DNA from: Rhododendron vialii
Taxonomy: Eukaryota; Streptophyta; Magnoliopsida; Ericales; Ericaceae
Direction: 5' to 3'
Assembly: GCF_030253575.1 (NCBI RefSeq)
Contig: NC_080560.1
Coordinates: forward strand, 14,174,001 to 14,238,000
DNA: 64,000 bases
Shown here in pieces: positions 1 through 10,655 of the stretch. The position numbers and the translations under genes were made by a program. The number at the start of each line of letters is the position of its first letter. Within the stretch, counting starts at the first letter, position 1. The notes below the pieces were generated by a model. The model was not told the DNA's origin. It made no database searches and was given only the letters and a program-made list of their open reading frames with translations.

Positions 1-180
1 TATCCGTTCTTATCCACCCACTTTTATCCACTCATATCAACTACTACCTAAACCAAGTATTAGGTAATCCTTCCTCCTTAAATAATCCCCCCTTATAACA
101 TATCCACCTCTTATCCACCATTCTTCCTTATCCACCCAAAACTTTATCCGTCCAACAAACGGACCATTATGATGTATTGT
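1..180. repeat. Low-complexity TATCCAC-rich stretch
   Basis: The words TATCCAC and TATCCRYYC recur irregularly about nine times in this pyrimidine-rich stretch. There is no open frame and no clean tandem period. It looks like degenerate simple sequence at the edge of the window; its continuation to the left cannot be seen. Confidence 0.4.
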
Positions 181-313
181 GCTCCATGGTTAGAAAGGGT
201 TACTGCGAGTGACAAAACATCTTAGGATTGGTGCAAGGTAAATACATTTTTTACACTTACTAGTTTACTATTATAGGAGTAGCAAATACAAAGTTATTCG
301 GCTTATATTTACT

Positions 314-760
314 TTGTATGCAGTAGATACAAGAGGGTTATGGATGCAACCATTCCCATATTATAATGTATTGTCTTTGATTTTTGGCAAAGATCGTGCA
401 ACTGGAGCTGGAGCAGAGGGAGCAGGAGCGGAGGGACTTGAAGACACAATTGAAGCGTTAGATAGAGAAGAGAATGTAAATAATTATACAGTCGAAGGCC
501 AGGAGCGGAGGGACCTGAAGACACAATTGAAGTGTTAGATAGAGAAGAAAATGTTAATAATTATACAGTTGAAGACCATGGTGTTGGAGTTTCTCGACAA
601 CCTACAAAGTTGCCAAATGAGATTGGAGGATCCAAACATCCTCGAAAAAAAGGCCAGGCAAGAACAAGCGACTCGTGGGCGTATGTTTCTCACATGAACA
701 AGAAGCCTTCGATAGAAGAAATCAAATTCCAGAAGAGCTCATGAACCTTCTAAATTTTAC
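314..760 (+). pseudogene. Fragment of a Myb/SANT-like (PIF/Harbinger accessory type) protein
   Basis: The frame from 314 reads PFPYYNVLSLIFGKDRATG followed by an acidic stretch. The block IFGKDRATG is characteristic of plant Myb/SANT-like proteins that accompany PIF/Harbinger transposons or were domesticated from them. The N-terminal trihelix part and the rest of the protein are absent. A 77-bp tandem duplication (424-577) is not a multiple of three, so the frame ends at 538. The second copy continues in another frame, from 532, with LDREENVNNYTVE and a basic tail. I read this as a broken, partial copy. An untranslated remnant of a host gene of the same family is the alternative. Confidence 0.55.
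424..577 (+). repeat. 77-bp tandem duplication
   Basis: The segment starting AGGAGCGGAGGGAC at 424 recurs at 501 with a handful of substitutions, a period of 77 bases. Both copies include the stretch encoding ALDREENVNNYTVE (or VLDREENVNN). The period shifts the reading frame of the surrounding Myb/SANT-like fragment. Confidence 0.85.
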
Positions 761-1140
761 TGAGGACAATGTGTTACAAGTATTTCTAATCATCTTGAGT
801 GATCAATTCTGTAAAAATAGATATCTTTTTCACTCTCAATAGAAATATAAAAAAATTATATGTGGAGAAACTCCTTCGCCAAGGTTAAAATGTGGAGTTT
901 TACTTCTAGCACGTACTTGAAAGATTTTTAGGTTTTTATGACTTTCTTAGGTACCTGGTGGTAGGTTATTAGGCAGTTTAATATTTCAATAGTGTGTTCT
1001 AGTAGTTCACTTTTGCAACAATGTTTCGACATTTTTAAAGTTGTTTATTTGTTGGCTAGTATTCTAAACTTCAAATAGTTGGGCATTTTTCATAGTCTAC
1101 TCTTATTTAGCTATTGGCTTGTAGAATTTTGATGTGTGAA
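761..1140. other. No gene recognised
   Basis: AT-rich sequence with many stops in all frames. I see no terminal repeats or coding signature. Confidence 0.5.
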
Positions 1141-1147
1141 TAATTTA

Positions 1148-1381
1148 TGCTTTGTTTGGTTTGCTATTTGAATTTTTTTTTTAACTCAAAAAACACTCAT
1201 TATCCATACTTTCAATTATTATTCTCATTTCTCTCTCTATTTTTTCAATCATTATTCTCATTTCTCTCTCTATCTCTCTCCACTCATTACTCATATCTTC
1301 AATCATTACTCTATTTCTCTCTCCACTCATTATCCCAAAAACCAAACTCAAAAAATCTCAAAAACTCATCCAAACACAGCA
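1148..1381. mobile_element. PIF/Harbinger (Tourist-like) MITE
   Basis: The element begins TGCTTTGTTTGG and ends CCAAACACAGCA, giving short inverted termini. TTA flanks both sides (1145-1147 and 1382-1384), the 3-bp target duplication typical of PIF/Harbinger. The inside is a pyrimidine-rich run of CATTTCTCTCTCTAT-like words. A relative in the opposite orientation lies at 36332-36535. It is non-autonomous, with no transposase. Confidence 0.7.
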
Positions 1382-1945
1382 TTAGCTGTTAAAGGGTGTT
1401 TTTGGAGAATTAAGTAAAATATTTATGTTTCTTAACTTCCAATGGTCGAACCAAATGCTTGAATAGGAATTTATCTTCTTCTTTTTTCCTTCACGACATT
1501 ATTCCCAAGTGAACCAAACACCGTAATAGGATAATTCATGTGTCACATTCTTGGGAATGAGATTTCCATGAATAATGTACTCATTCCTGATCTTTGATTC
1601 CTGCCATCAAAACTGAGCCTTATATTTCCCTCAATAATCTGACAAGAGCCCTACCACTTATAGGATTTCATACGAAACCATAAACCCAAAATCTTATGTC
1701 AAAGCATTAAGAAAATAAATATCGCATGTGCACCTGTCGCCATGAAGGATGAAAACCTTCTTGTGGTCGTTTGTTTTCCGCATCTAAAGTACTTCTCTCG
1801 ACCTTAATGTCACACATGATGAGATCGTTTTTGAGAAAGAGGCTAGGGTTTGGAGTTGGAGTTAGACCTAAACATCATATTTATAAGCCATAATTCCATC
1901 ATAGTCCATCATAATAGATGGGATCGTATTGGGCCATTTTAATTG

Positions 1946-2706
1946 GTCTCTATATATATCAGTCAGTATCAAATGAGGGAGTCCTTATTTTAGTTAAAAT
2001 GCGGACTTCCTCATTTCTCCCATTTTCCGATCGAATTTCGATGATCCGAGCCGCTCAATGTGTTCAGAACGTGATTTTAAGTAGAGGTGTGCAAAAAACC
2101 CGAGCCCCGACGGACCCGACCCGAAGGGTTTCGGGCAGGGCCGAACATATGGTTCAGTCGGGTACGGGTACACTTTTCCAAAAAAATCAGTTTTCGGTTC
2201 GGGGCTCGGGGTGCTGTTTTTTCTTACCCGACCCGACCAAAAGGCACGAATTCATATAGTTTACTTCAGTTTTTGGTCGGACCCGACCCGACCAAAAAAA
2301 TCGGTTACGCGGACGGGTATCCCCCCTTCTTCGGTTCGGGTTCAGGTCCCAAAAATTCGACAACCGACCAGTCGGGGTCGGGGTCGGGGCCGAACCCGAC
2401 CCGTCCGACCGGTGCACACCCCTAATTTTAAGGATACCCGCGAGAAATCGGCAAAAAAAATGACCGGGAAGGGCTTCATCCAAACAGTTTTTGTTTGAAC
2501 CGTTCGATAAAAAACAAACAAAAACTGCTCGGATGAAGCCCTTCCCGGTCATTTTTTTTGCTGATTTCTCGCGGATACCCTTAAAATCATGTTCTGAACA
2601 CATTGAGCAGCTCGGATCATCGAAATTCAATCGGGAAAGAGATGTCCGCATTTTATTAAAATGAGGTGGTCCTTACGGGAAACGGACTGCTATATATATA
2701 GGAGTC
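1946..2706. mobile_element. Foldback MITE interrupted by a hAT element
   Basis: The left arm (about 1946-2073, continuing at 2433-2500) and the right arm (about 2508-2706) are near-perfect reverse complements. They share AAAATGCGGAC, TTTCGATGATCCGAG, CAATGTGTTCAGAAC and ATGACCGGGAAGGGCTTCAT. The centre is a short loop near 2500-2510. The left arm is split by the 343-bp hAT element at 2082-2424; removing that insert and one 8-bp duplication gives an uninterrupted hairpin with arms of roughly 200-280 bp. The outermost ends (CTATATATAT) are AT-rich, so the exact borders and the superfamily are uncertain. Confidence 0.75.
2082..2424. mobile_element. Non-autonomous hAT element with perfect 8-bp target duplication
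   Basis: The element starts TAGAGGTGTGCA and ends TGCACACCCCTA, imperfect inverted termini of hAT type. It is flanked on both sides by ATTTTAAG (2074-2081 and 2425-2432), an exact 8-bp duplication as expected for hAT. The interior is rich in CCCGACCCGA and CGGGTCGGG words and has no transposase. Because it sits inside the left arm of the foldback at 1946-2706, it is the younger insertion. Confidence 0.88.
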
Positions 2707-2984
2707 CTATATATAATAAGTCCGCACCAATTAACGCACATGATATAACCCAAACACGCTTTATTATAGCTGAAACTGGGCTACCATGGGCCCCAAAATA
2801 TGACCCGGTCGAGAAAGGGAGCGCGCTAAAAAAAGCCCAACAAAGTTGCAGGCCATGGGCTTGGGCTTGAACTTAAGGCGACCTTTTCGGCCGCCCCGCG
2901 TCCCACCTGTTCTCTGCTTCGGCATTAACGATGCTCTTCAACTGCTCCGAACTACCAGGCAGACCAACTTCGATTTCATCGACG

Positions 2985-3018
2985 CCTTATATATGTAGCA
3001 CATAACAAAGCTACGTCC

Positions 3019-3056
<38 letters not shown>

Positions 3057-3104
3057 ATAATAACGAGGAGAGCGGAGTCTCGCTTCAGTTGCATCTCTCG
3101 TAAG
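2985..3104 (+). promoter_or_regulatory. Likely core promoter and 5' leader of the enoyl-ACP reductase gene
   Basis: A TATA-like TTATATATG lies near 2986. It is followed by a leader holding a 33-nt CT microsatellite (3022-3054), a common plant 5' UTR feature. The leader appears to end at a donor (TAAG|GTGAGC, 3104/3105). The matching acceptor TTTCAG ends at 3643, two bases before the start codon, so a 5' UTR intron of about 539 bp is inferred. Confidence 0.6.
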
Positions 3105-3644
3105 GTGAGCTTTTCAGATTCTCCATTTCTAATAGGAGTAATAATGTGTGCATTTGTCATGAAGTAGTATCATCTCTCGATCCGGTTAGAGTATCTGATT
3201 CGTGCGGGATATGGCTTGATTCTTTGTTGTTTTTTTATTCGAAATTTGCTGCATTTTGGACGATTACATAGACGATCATTGTGATTAAACGTGATCACTG
3301 CAAACGAGATCTCATTTGATTCCGTGTACTTTCGGAGCCGGAACATTAATCGCCGTTTCGGGTGCATCCCGACGACCTTCCCTTCTATCTACTTGCATGG
3401 GAAGGAACTAGGAACGCTCTGGAATTTACGTTTAGTCTTTAGAGATGACACAAAGGAGATTTTCTTCTCTTTGTTGTTGCAAATTCCTTTTGCGCGTCAA
3501 ATTCTTTACGTTTTCTATCAATTCTTTCGCCTTCTTGAATTATCCTGTTTTTGTTGTTACTTTTCATTCAGGTCCTTTAAGTGCTTTCTGTTGCAACCTC
3601 TGGAGATCTGTGCTGTTAATCTCTGTGAGTCAACTTATTTCAGA

Positions 3645-6600
3645 ATGGCAACAAGTGCGACTCCTGGCATTCTCACTGTAACTACCAAGCCCTGCGCATA
3701 TTCATCTTGCAAAGTTTCTAAGCCTGGCACTGCAATCTTCATATCATCTTGGCCAAGGCTTAATTGCTCTTCTCAAATCTCATCAGCTCCATTTTTCCAG
3801 AATTTCCCGATCATTTCTGCAAAACCACCGAAATTTGTTACAAAAGCGTTGTCTGAAGCAAGTAACAACAGTCCTTTGTCTGGCTTGCCAATTGATTTGA
3901 GAGGTGCGTATCTTTACATATTCCTTTTTCATTACATTCTACTTACTCCTCCCGCTTTTAAGGTACTTGCTCGTGTTGTTGTGGTAGTTTTCAACTTTTA
4001 GGTAATCAATGGTAGTTTCACTTTTAGGTAGACAGTGGTAGTTTTTCTCATTGACCTTTTATTCGTTACTTCCTTTCTTCTGAACCGAATAGATCATGAG
4101 GAAAAAAGAAAAGTTTAGACCGAGAACAGAAACTTATAGAAGTGAGTATTATCTAGCAGGTAAAGAATATTTGATAGCTGAAACTTGGTTCCAACTTCCA
4201 AGAACCTTCTTGGACTCCATAATGTTGTTTCCGCGATTCAGAATGATAATCTATTTAGAACCTAGCTGTGATCGAGAAAGGAGCCCATTCCCAACTGGGA
4301 TAGAACCTCTAAAAAATATGGATCTCAAAGGGAAAAAAAGTTACAAACTAATAGAAAAGGCAATGAACTCAAATTTATCACAGTACCTCAATTGTACAAA
4401 ACCTTAACTTGTAGAAAACCAATTTCATAGTTGGCAGCATCTCCAATATTTATGATCAGCAGTAAGCAAAAGAAAATATTTCCTTATTATACGTATAGAT
4501 ACATGTGAAAACCAGATATATGTACGTAAAGAGGTCCTCAACCTTTGACTCTCCTTAGCCTCGCTCCTCCACCCAGCCCCCTCTTCCTCTTCCTCTTCCT
4601 CTTCTTGCAAAAATGACTTGTAATCTATGTGCAAAAATGTTTTCTATTCCTGGCTTTGTGTATAACTGTTGTACATCCATAAGCCACACCATACCTGGTG
4701 GCTCTGTTTCATCACCACTATGCACTTTATTATAACCATAAGAACTATTGGCAGGTAAGAGGGCATTTATAGCTGGCGTAGCTGATGATAATGGGTATGG
4801 CTGGGCAATAGCCAAATCTCTTGCTGCTGCAGGTGCTGAAATTCTTGTCGGGACATGGGTGCCTGTATGTGGATTTAACTACTGCTTTCAAGGCTAGTGT
4901 GGTTGCAAATATTCTCCAGAACTTAATGTAACACTTCTCACATATGTCATTGTAGGCACTCAATATTTTTGAGAGCAGTCTTCAACGTGGAAAATTTGAT
5001 GAATCACGCACGTGAGAGAATTTTGTATTTCCCAGATGTTTGCTGATACTTTTTCATCTCTATGAACTCTCGCTAGCTGAAATTTTATGTTTCAGGTTGC
5101 GAGATGGGTCTTTAATGGAGATTACAAAAGTGTACCCATTGGATGCAGTGTATGACTGTCCTGAGGATGTTCCCGAAGATGTAATTTTGAACATTCATGT
5201 TATACTTTGAATGATTATCATACAAATTAAAATCTTTCTCGGTGAAACCTTTATGATATTGGTTCGTGCAGGTAAAAACTAACAAGCGGTATGCAGGATC
5301 ATCTAATTGGACTGTTAAGGTACCATTTCACTTGATCTCGTACAGTTTGTAATAAAGATGTAAACAAGCACAATAACATATCAAAACTAACTGACCAATA
5401 ATCTGTGAGTCGGACACGTTAGCCATTCACGACGCATTTTGAATTTGTGATATACTAGTTTGGTATATAAACATGTACCTTACAAAGAGAATGGAAGATC
5501 TATTGAAGGCTTGAAGCCCATAATGGTTGGTGGAGGCCAGAACTCAGTTATATGCAGGGTCAGGTTGTTTAATCAAAGTTTCTAATATTCAGATTCTTCC
5601 CTTCTCAGTATTTTATCGAGTTGTGGGTTGTTTAGAAAAATTAGTTACTTCTCAGTTCTCACTCATCCTATGATCACATCAAAGACGATGGTAAGATTTT
5701 TCCTTGAGCAAAGATTGGTTTTTATAGAGTTTTCCTAAGCATTTAAAAGGTCAAGCTCCCCTTTCCTTCTCCTCTTCTTTGCTCACTACTCAAAGTTTCT
5801 ATTCGCGGTTACTACTTAAGCCATAGAATGGTCTTTTTAAGCTCCAAAACACTTAGGCAATCTTCTTCTAGTCCTCCCAACCATTTCCTCTACCTGGAGG
5901 CCAGTAAATCCACACCATAATACCATGGAACAGACATTGCCCACAAAGTTCACGTGGCAAATTCCAGAAATCCTGGAGCCTATATAACTTAAAAATCAAC
6001 AGAACTCGGTAAAGGCAGCCTGAAAGTCTCTACGTGAAGTCCACAACAAATTATATTTGGGAAGCCTTAATCGGGGGCTTATGTTAAAGATTCTCTCTTT
6101 GAAACACAAACACGATTAGAGAAAAATTCTCGATTTTCTTTAATTCATAATCAACCCCCTTCCCCTAATGGCTACAATCTTATTATATATAGTAGCCACC
6201 CTAGAATTAAAAAGGAATAAAAATATTCGGAAGCAACCCTAATTCTTGTAAAACAAGAAAACATAAAATAGGAAACTGACTCAACCTAAATTAAGAAACT
6301 AAATAATTCTATGTTAACAATCCTAAATTATAAGATTCCTAGCAAAATATTAAAACTAAAGCAGTAAAATAAAATACTAATAAACTACTATTTTTTCCAA
6401 ACTCTAATCTGCATCAGAAGTCCAATGACCTTCCTGATTTATGCATTTTGCAACTAGGCTGATCAATTACTTAATTCAAAGCACTGCTTTTTGTTGATAA
6501 GTTGCAATATCTCTGCAGGAAGTTGCTGAATGTGTTAAGCAGGACTTTGGCAGCATTGACATCCTCGTGCACTCACTTGCCAATGGACCAGAGGTGGAAT

Positions 6601-8117
6601 ATCTTTGAGTTTTTGTTAGTTTTTTTCAGTTTTCTTCTCTCGTCTCTTGGTTGATTGATTGATTGATGATGTTTCACCATGAAATGGTATTTAAGCATTG
6701 GCAATCCTTGGGCAGGTTGGCAAACCTATTTTAGAGACATCAAGAAATGGATATCTTGCAGCCATCTCTGCTTCAAGTTATTCCTTTGTGTCTTTACTCC
6801 AGTATTTTGCTCCCATAATGAATCCAGGCACATTTCTCTTCCTACATCATCTTCTTTACCCCTTTTCATTGTCGTTTAAAAACATTTTAAAACTGAGATT
6901 GGTATTGATTTCAGGTGGTGCTACAATTTCTCTATCATTCATTGCTTCTGAAAGGATCATGCCTGGGTACATTGGCATTCTGTGTTGTTTTCTAAATTGT
7001 GCCATAAGTTCATCTGGCCACTTGCCTAAGTAATAAAAGCAATCAATTAAAATGTTTCTTCTACATGTAGCTATGGTGGAGGCATGAGCACAGCAAAGGC
7101 TGCTCTCGAGAGTGATACAAGAGTTAGATTTCTCTCCTCTCTTTCTTTTTCCTCTAGCTTTTTCATACAAAATCATTTTTAGACTTTAGAGTTATTTGTT
7201 CTTCATGTTTTTGGATTTGTCACCTTTCTGTCTCTGTTGAAGATGCTGGCTTTTGAAGCTGGAAGAAAGAACCAAATCAGAGTCAACTCAATATCTGCAG
7301 GTATTTCGTTCGGAATGTTTAATGGCCACATATTCCCTTCTTGCATCTTTGTGTTGACAGATTAAAATTTTCTATCAGGCCCACTAAAAAGTCGTGCCGC
7401 AAAAGCTATTGGCTCAAAAGGTATTAGCTACATCGATAGAATGATAGACTATTCGAGGGAGAATGCGCCATTGCAGAAAGAACTCTCTGCAGGCAAGTCA
7501 TTGCCCTTTTCCTTAACAACTTTGACTTCATTAAGTTGTTCCATTTATTTTTTGGTGCTATCGAGTTACATTTCACCATATACATGTATGGGTATGACAT
7601 TACATGTGATTGTTTATATTACATTTCCATGTAAACAACAGCAGTTCTTTTGTCAAATTTCTAAAGCCATGGAAGCAGCTCAAATAGGGCTTCCAATGAC
7701 ACCACTCAAATAACTTTAAAAAACCAAAATGTTGAGTGATGCCTGCACAAACAGAACTTTTGTACAGAATCATGTGGCCTTTGTAGCTTTACATTTCAAA
7801 CAGAGAGCCACCATTTATGGCCGCTAATTTCAATGTCACTGGTCCATCTTCTGAATGTTGTCGGAGAAATCTGTTTGTAAATCATTTTTGCTTGTCTATC
7901 ATTCCGTATTTACTTTTCCAACTACTAAGCCTGAGAAAAAAAATTGTGAACAGAGGAAGTGGGGGATACAGCTGCTTTCCTTGCATCACCATTGGCCTCG
8001 GCAATCACTGGTGCTGTTATATATGTTGACAATGGTCTCAATGCCATGGGAATGGGAGTTGACAGCCCTGTATTTGCAGATTTCGACATTCCAAGATCCA
8101 TTCCTAAATCCACCTAG
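3645..8117 (+). CDS. MOD1: Enoyl-[acyl-carrier-protein] reductase (NADH), chloroplastic
   Basis: Catalyses the last step of each cycle of type II fatty acid synthesis in plastids, reducing trans-2-enoyl-ACP with NADH. Coding exons: 3645-3903, 4755-4864, 4956-5011, 5096-5180, 5272-5319, 6519-6593, 6716-6827, 6915-6966, 7071-7122, 7243-7300, 7379-7492, 7954-8117. The total of 1185 nt encodes 394 aa, close to the usual ~390. Residues 1 to about 75 are Ser/Pro/Lys-rich, as in a transit peptide. Exon 2 gives the nucleotide-binding start ([20 protein letters not shown]). Exons 8-9 give [18 protein letters not shown], with the plant-type catalytic Tyr-x7-Lys pair (about Tyr267 and Lys275). Exon 12 gives [16 protein letters not shown]. 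Introns 7 and 11 start with GC instead of GT. Intron 5 (1.2 kb) holds an old LTR-like insertion. No coding damage is visible. Confidence 0.96.
6060..6420 (-). mobile_element. Old LTR-like fragment in intron 5 of the enoyl-ACP reductase gene
   Basis: Read on the minus strand, this AT-rich block has the feel of a plant LTR: a T-rich upstream part, then a TATATATAATAAG box, then a leader-like stretch. No internal protein-coding region or second LTR is next to it, so it would be a solo or partial fossil. Family and borders are not resolved. It looks old and broken, and the call rests on composition only. Confidence 0.35.
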
Positions 8118-8594
8118 AGGTAGTGATGACGAGTATCATTTCAAGTAGCTTCTTGAAAATTTTGATTACGAAGAAAATAAACCTGCATGCTCCTTGCTGT
8201 ATCATCAAGAATAGCTCAGCCTGTGTACCATTTTCTTTCGGAGTTTTTGTTACTTCATGATGTCTCAGTTTGTGAAGGGAGCGCCGGCCCCATTTTGAGA
8301 TAATTTGCTTCTTCCTTTTTTCTTAGTAGATAATGATTAATGTTGATACTGATAATTTGCATCATCGCACTTAAATCCCTTGGATACTGATTTTGCCTTG
8401 TTATTTGCTTTCATTATATTTTACTGCAGTGCTGCTGTGGAATGTTTGATTCTAGGTTGGAACTTACAAGTTGAAAGATAAATAGGCGATTTTGGGTGAA
8501 CTACTTGTAAAATGAAACCTCGCAAGTATAAACACCAAGTCCTGTGTTAAGTTGCTTATGGCCAATGATTGTTGTTCGCTTTTGCAAACTTCAC
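8118..8594 (+). other. 3' UTR and downstream flank of the enoyl-ACP reductase gene
   Basis: No open frame of interest. The sequence is T-rich, as in plant 3' UTRs. A single polyadenylation signal cannot be chosen from sequence alone. Confidence 0.5.
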
Positions 8595-8961
8595 CTTATC
8601 TTGAACTTAACTTAAATCTGAAAATTGTCCTTATTTGAATTTTTTTCGCATTTGTTAGTTTTGTGTCAAATTTTTTTGAGTTAATGATTCGTGTCGATGA
8701 GATGAATCAGAAAAGTTTTTTTTTTAATTTTTACCCAAGTATTTTGAGAAATAACCATTTTTTAGCGCAAAAATGTCATTTTTTGGCTAAAAAGTGGTTA
8801 TTTCTCAAAATACTTTGGTAAAAGTAATAAAATTTTAGTTTTCCAATTCCTCTCATCGAAACGAATCAATAACCCACGAAAGTTTAGCTCAAAATTAACA
8901 AATGCGAAAAAAATTCAAATAAGAACAAAATTTTCAGATTTAAGTTAAGTTCAAGAGATAA
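8595..8961. mobile_element. AT-rich foldback MITE
   Basis: The left arm reads TTATCTTGAACTTAACTTAA, then ATTTGAATTTTTTTCGCATT; the right arm is its reverse complement. The centre is AAATGACATTTTT-like around 8765-8800. Arms are about 170 bp with modest divergence. It belongs with the foldbacks at 16195-16545 and 52025-52370, which share words such as TTTATT(T/C)(A/G)ATTTTTTT and TTTGTTGG-like cores. No coding capacity. Confidence 0.75.
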
Positions 8962-8997
8962 TTAGATTGAGTATCAAGGGTGTAGGTGCATACCTAG

Positions 8998-9805
8998 TAG
9001 GGATGAGCATGGTTCGGATTGGTTCGGTTTTATAGTAAACCAAACCAATTCTTACGAATTACGAATTTGGAGAATCAAACCAACCCACAAAAGGCATAAA
9101 ACCAAATCAATCCAAACCATTAAAATGCGGTTTGGTTTCGGTTTTAAACCACGGTTTGCTTTAAACTAAGCTATCATCTTCAAAAAATATTTAAAATTAC
9201 AAAGATAAATAAAAAGAAAACTTATATTAAAACCAATTCCATTCAAATTACTAAAACACATTAAAATCAACCAACTAATTAAGAGTAGAATACCGACAAT
9301 TGCCTCAAGCCTTAAACTAAGAAAATAAAATACTGAAATTGGTTTTCATGTATAGAAATTTAGGAATTGGGCCGTTGAAGTTGACTCATCAGGTGATTCT
9401 ATTTGCTTTTTGTGTAAAATAAATTTATAATCATAGGAAATTAGGAATGAGTTGTAATATATAAAAGTTTAGTCTAAGTTATCTTGGCAGAAAAGGAAAA
9501 CAGGAAAACTAAATATTGCGATGGATCAATAAATTAGAAAAATAGTTTATTAAGTCTCCCATATTTATTTGATGAATTATAATTAAATTATAATATTATA
9601 TATATGTATAACTATAAATGTATATATATATGATGTACTATATGGTTCGGATTGGTTTGAAATCATAACCATAAATCCACAAACCAAACTATATAAAGTG
9701 ATTTCTTATTTTTTTAAACCATAACCAAACCATACTACTAAAAACCCGAACCAAACTTTTTAGTTTGAACCGGATTCAGTTTGACGGTTTTTTCGCTCAC
9801 CCCTA
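8998..9805. mobile_element. hAT-type non-autonomous element rich in GGTTCGGTT words
   Basis: Termini are TAGGGATGAGCA and CGCTCACCCCTA. Flanking 8-mers ATACCTAG (8990-8997) and ATTCCAAG (9806-9813) match at 6 of 8 positions, fitting an eroded hAT target duplication. The subterminal parts carry inverted GGTTCGG / AAACCAAACC repeats and the middle is AT-rich filler. No transposase frame. Confidence 0.65.
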
Positions 9806-10655
9806 ATTCCAAGGGGTCAACCCATCAGACCTCTTATTGCAGGGCAGCACGAACATTATTATTAATCTTTCTTAATCTTATCCCGTGAAATACAATGGTG
9901 TTTATTGAACTGTAAGAACACTTCCCTCATTTTATTGTGCAAATGACCACCAAGAAGTATTGGATTCAGCCCACCATTTTCCCAGGTACAAGTGTCCACC
10001 ATATAACATGATTTTCTAGCATAAGGTTTTTCACTTGAACTGATTATTTTGATAACTGGGGTGTCTAAGCCATTTTACGCATAGGTCACTAATCCCAGAG
10101 CCTTAAGTTGAGGACCAAGAATCAAAATATTATGAACTGTTGAAAGCCATCAGGCAAATGATTCGAGAGTATCGATCAAATTAACATAGAAGCACGTGTT
10201 TTTTCAACGCGTGTCTTTTGTATGTAATGCAGCATGTGAAACTACTTTCACATACAATGACTCACTCTGACTTCATCCGAAGCAGATTATATTGTACCTC
10301 CAAATGATTACCAGAATGTGTTTCTTAACAAAAGTGATAAGTGACAGACGACCAGATTTTGTACAAAGATTGCAAAAGATTTTAACAGTTTGGAATTGGA
10401 AAGGCCCATATCAAATCAAACACCATTTGGACAATTGCAGAAGAAGATAATAGCAACACAGATTTGCAAATTTTATACACTGAAAGCAACCTAAAAACTA
10501 CAAGTAGGATCTCTGCACCAAGTTAAGCAGCAACATATACAATAGAGTAGAAGTTAAACGCTATTTCCGAATGGCTTTGAAATCAAAATCCGTGTCCTTG
10601 CTCACATTATCAAAGCTTACGTTTCCCCATCTGAATGGTAGCAGAATCATCACTT
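9806..10655. other. Intergenic spacer and 3' flank of NSE4
   Basis: No coding signature, terminal repeat or RNA gene recognised. The part from about 10480 to 10655 probably belongs to the 3' UTR of the minus-strand NSE4 gene. Confidence 0.45.

Noticed and set aside
2187-2651. A 154-aa minus-strand open frame
   Set aside because: It spans the hAT element and the foldback centre. The residues are translated CGGGTCGGG and arm repeats, so it is a by-product of transposon sequence.
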